DNA of 51,708 nt from Anaerobiospirillum sp. NML120449 (GTDB taxonomy: Bacteria > Pseudomonadota > Gammaproteobacteria > Enterobacterales > Succinivibrionaceae). The position numbers were made by a program, and so were the translations under genes. The first letter of the stretch is position 1, and every line of letters starts with the position of its first letter. The notes below the pieces were generated by a model, which saw only the letters and a program-made list of their open reading frames with translations, had not been told where the DNA came from and made no database searches. Positions 50,029 to 51,708 of the stretch are shown in pieces. Where the stretch lies: positions 1 to 51,708 of the forward strand of contig NZ_JALKIL010000035.1 in NCBI RefSeq assembly GCF_023051105.1. The letters run 5' to 3'.

Positions 50029-51708
50029 ATGGCCAGGAAATCTTCAAAAGACCTTTCCGTTCAAATCAAAGAACTGTGCGACAGCATGCTCGCCAAATGG
50101 GAGCCCGAGACACTCTTTGCAGAACTTCTGAGAATGTACGGAATTGCCAATGACTCCATTAAGATGGCTCTTCAGGATGCCCCTGGCTTTAATGTCGCCT
50201 CCAAAGAAGTAGACGAGACCATGGCACGCCCGGATATTGCCATTTCCAGGTCAGCCTACTTCAGATTCGTCAAAGACGATGCTGATGCAGCTGCGGCTAT
50301 GCAGTCAGTCCGCGCTCTCAAAGAAGTAACCGGAACAAAACACAAGTTCCAGTACCTGATCTGCGCTGCACCTAACACCATTCATATGTTCGATACCATC
50401 GAGCATGACAACCTTGTGATTGGCTACGAGGATCTGCCTGGCTACTACAGCTTTATGCTGCCTCTGCTTGAAGGACGCAGAGCCCGTATTGTCTCCAGCC
50501 AGGAGGCTGACAGAAAGGCCTGCCTGAAACTCACAAGACTGCTTGACACCCTTGCTGACCACAACAACATCAGCAGTGACTCCATGGAGCAACTTAACAG
50601 TTTCATGGTACGCATACTGTTCTGCTTCTTTGCCGAGGACACAGGGGTGTTCCCCCAGGGAGACGAAAATGTCTTCTCCAATGCCTTCAACAAACTGGTC
50701 GACATGCACGGCACCAACGCCAGAAAGTTTTTTGAAGACCTGTTTACAGTACTTAATACGCCTGAAAAAGACAGGAAGAGCCTCGAAAACAAGGTGGCCA
50801 ACGAGCTGCTTCAATTCCCTTACGTGAACGGAGGACTGTTTGCACAAACCGGCTTTATTCCTGAGTTTGACATTGCTACCCGCAATCAGTTCACTGACTG
50901 CGGAAACCTGCGCTGGAGTGACATCTCTCCTGCAGTCTTTGGCTCCATGTTCCAGGGCGCAATGAATAAGGCCGAACGCCGCAACATGGGCGCTCACTAC
51001 ACCTCTGAAGAAAACATCCTCAAGCTCATCAAGCCGCTGTTTCTTGATGCTCTTTACGAGGAGTTTCATGAAATCAGAAGGAAAGCAGATGCCTCTGGCA
51101 CCAGGATGACTACGGTCAGGAAGAAGTGTTACGAATTTCTTGAGCGTATGAGCAAGCTCAAGTTCCTTGATCCTGCCTGCGGCTGCGGCAACTTCCTGCT
51201 GGTTACCTACAAGGAGCTGCGCACCCTTGAAAACCAGGTTCTCGAGTACATCAGTGAGGGCACACTGACCGAGTCCTTTATCGACATAAACCAGTTCTAT
51301 GGCATTGAAATCGAAGACTGGCCGGTGGAGATTGCACACGTTTCGATGTGGCTGATGCAGCACCTGATGAACCAGCAGGCCAATGCCACCCTGGGCTCCA
51401 ACATGTCCTCCATCCCCCTGAAGTCATCGGCCACCATAGTCAGAGCCAACGCCCTTACTACTGACTGGAACGACATCCTTCCAGCCTCTGAGTGCTCTTA
51501 CATACTTGGTAATCCGCCATTTGTGGGCGGTAAATACCTTAGTTCCGAACAGAGGGAGTGGCTAACAGCAACTTATCCTCCTAAATACAAGCTTGGCTTT
51601 ACTGATCTTGTGACAGCGTGGTTTGTCAAGGCATCTGACTTCATGAGTCAGAACTCCAGAATAATGAGTGCTTTAGTAGCAACTAACTCAATTTGTCAGG
51701 GGCAGCAA
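50029..51708 (+). CDS. MmeI-like N6-adenine DNA methyltransferase (partial, runs off the window)
   Basis: 560 codons without a stop. The order matches type IIL MmeI-like enzymes. Residues 1-95 are a nuclease-like N-terminus and about 96-290 a helical spacer (KFQYLICAAPNTIHMFD, then a VRILFCFFAEDTGVF stretch near 200-215). The methyltransferase follows, with the AdoMet-binding DPACGCGNFL (381-390) and the catalytic NPPF (495-498), and a NSICQGQQ stretch at the edge. The target-recognition domain lies beyond the window. In the N-terminus D69 and K82 line up with the MmeI D-ExK nuclease site, but the Glu is F80, so DNA cutting is probably lost. It would then be a modification-only enzyme or need another nuclease. 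The ribosome site is weak. Confidence 0.9.
   Translation, partial: MARKSSKDLSVQIKELCDSMLAKWEPETLFAELLRMYGIANDSIKMALQDAPGFNVASKEVDETMARPDIAISRSAYFRFVKDDADAAAAMQSVRALKEVTGTKHKFQYLICAAPNTIHMFDTIEHDNLVIGYEDLPGYYSFMLPLLEGRRARIVSSQEADRKACLKLTRLLDTLADHNNISSDSMEQLNSFMVRILFCFFAEDTGVFPQGDENVFSNAFNKLVDMHGTNARKFFEDLFTVLNTPEKDRKSLENKVANELLQFPYVNGGLFAQTGFIPEFDIATRNQFTDCGNLRWSDISPAVFGSMFQGAMNKAERRNMGAHYTSEENILKLIKPLFLDALYEEFHEIRRKADASGTRMTTVRKKCYEFLERMSKLKFLDPACGCGNFLLVTYKELRTLENQVLEYISEGTLTESFIDINQFYGIEIEDWPVEIAHVSMWLMQHLMNQQANATLGSNMSSIPLKSSATIVRANALTTDWNDILPASECSYILGNPPFVGGKYLSSEQREWLTATYPPKYKLGFTDLVTAWFVKASDFMSQNSRIMSALVATNSICQGQQ

Noticed and set aside
50305..51363. 352-codon minus-strand open frame
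   Set aside because: It is antisense to the clear MmeI-like methyltransferase, whose motifs are in the plus frame.

Overview
The window looks like chromosomal DNA of a motile, host- or gut-associated gammaproteobacterium. Two flagellins, a DsbA/ScsC-type periplasmic oxidoreductase, CstA, a Bcr/CflA exporter and a LacY/CscB-type sucrose permease all fit that group. A member of the Succinivibrionaceae is my best guess, but there is no rRNA or other marker to prove it. Adding up the genes I accept gives only about half of the window as coding. That is unusually sparse, and the spacers are full of short tandem duplications.

Left third (1-15,100): housekeeping and accessory genes spaced far apart. 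They are cstA (-), a uracil-DNA-glycosylase-like protein with a repeat insertion (+), a small membrane protein (-), a secreted CGYC thioredoxin-fold protein (-), two adjacent flagellin genes (-) each with its own sigma-54 type promoter, a Bcr/CflA drug exporter (-) and a LacI-family repressor (-). The last codons of the repressor form one copy of a 35-bp tandem repeat.

Middle (15,100-29,400): a 9.2-kb stretch with no recognisable gene, then a sucrose-use locus. This has cscB (permease) and cscA (GH32 invertase) on the + strand, a strong terminator, and a convergent aldose-1-epimerase-like gene whose usual catalytic Glu is replaced by Ala.

Right part (30,900-51,708): probably an accessory or defence region. 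Six consecutive minus-strand genes (P1 at 43,621 down to P6 at 30,920) form one divergent family. Each has a GIY-YIG-like domain, mostly degenerate, followed by two DUF4357-like repeats, and five of the six carry their own low-complexity, acidic or repeat insertion. Upstream on the same strand lie a small secreted protein and a BrxR/CapW-type WYL regulator, the kind that controls phage-defence loci. Beyond a ROK-family regulator, a divergent MmeI-like N6-adenine methyltransferase starts and runs off the window. Its nuclease-like N-terminus has lost the key Glu. The paralog array, together with the WYL regulator and the nuclease-dead MmeI-like enzyme, is the best candidate for an undescribed system. 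That the parts work together is inferred from position only.
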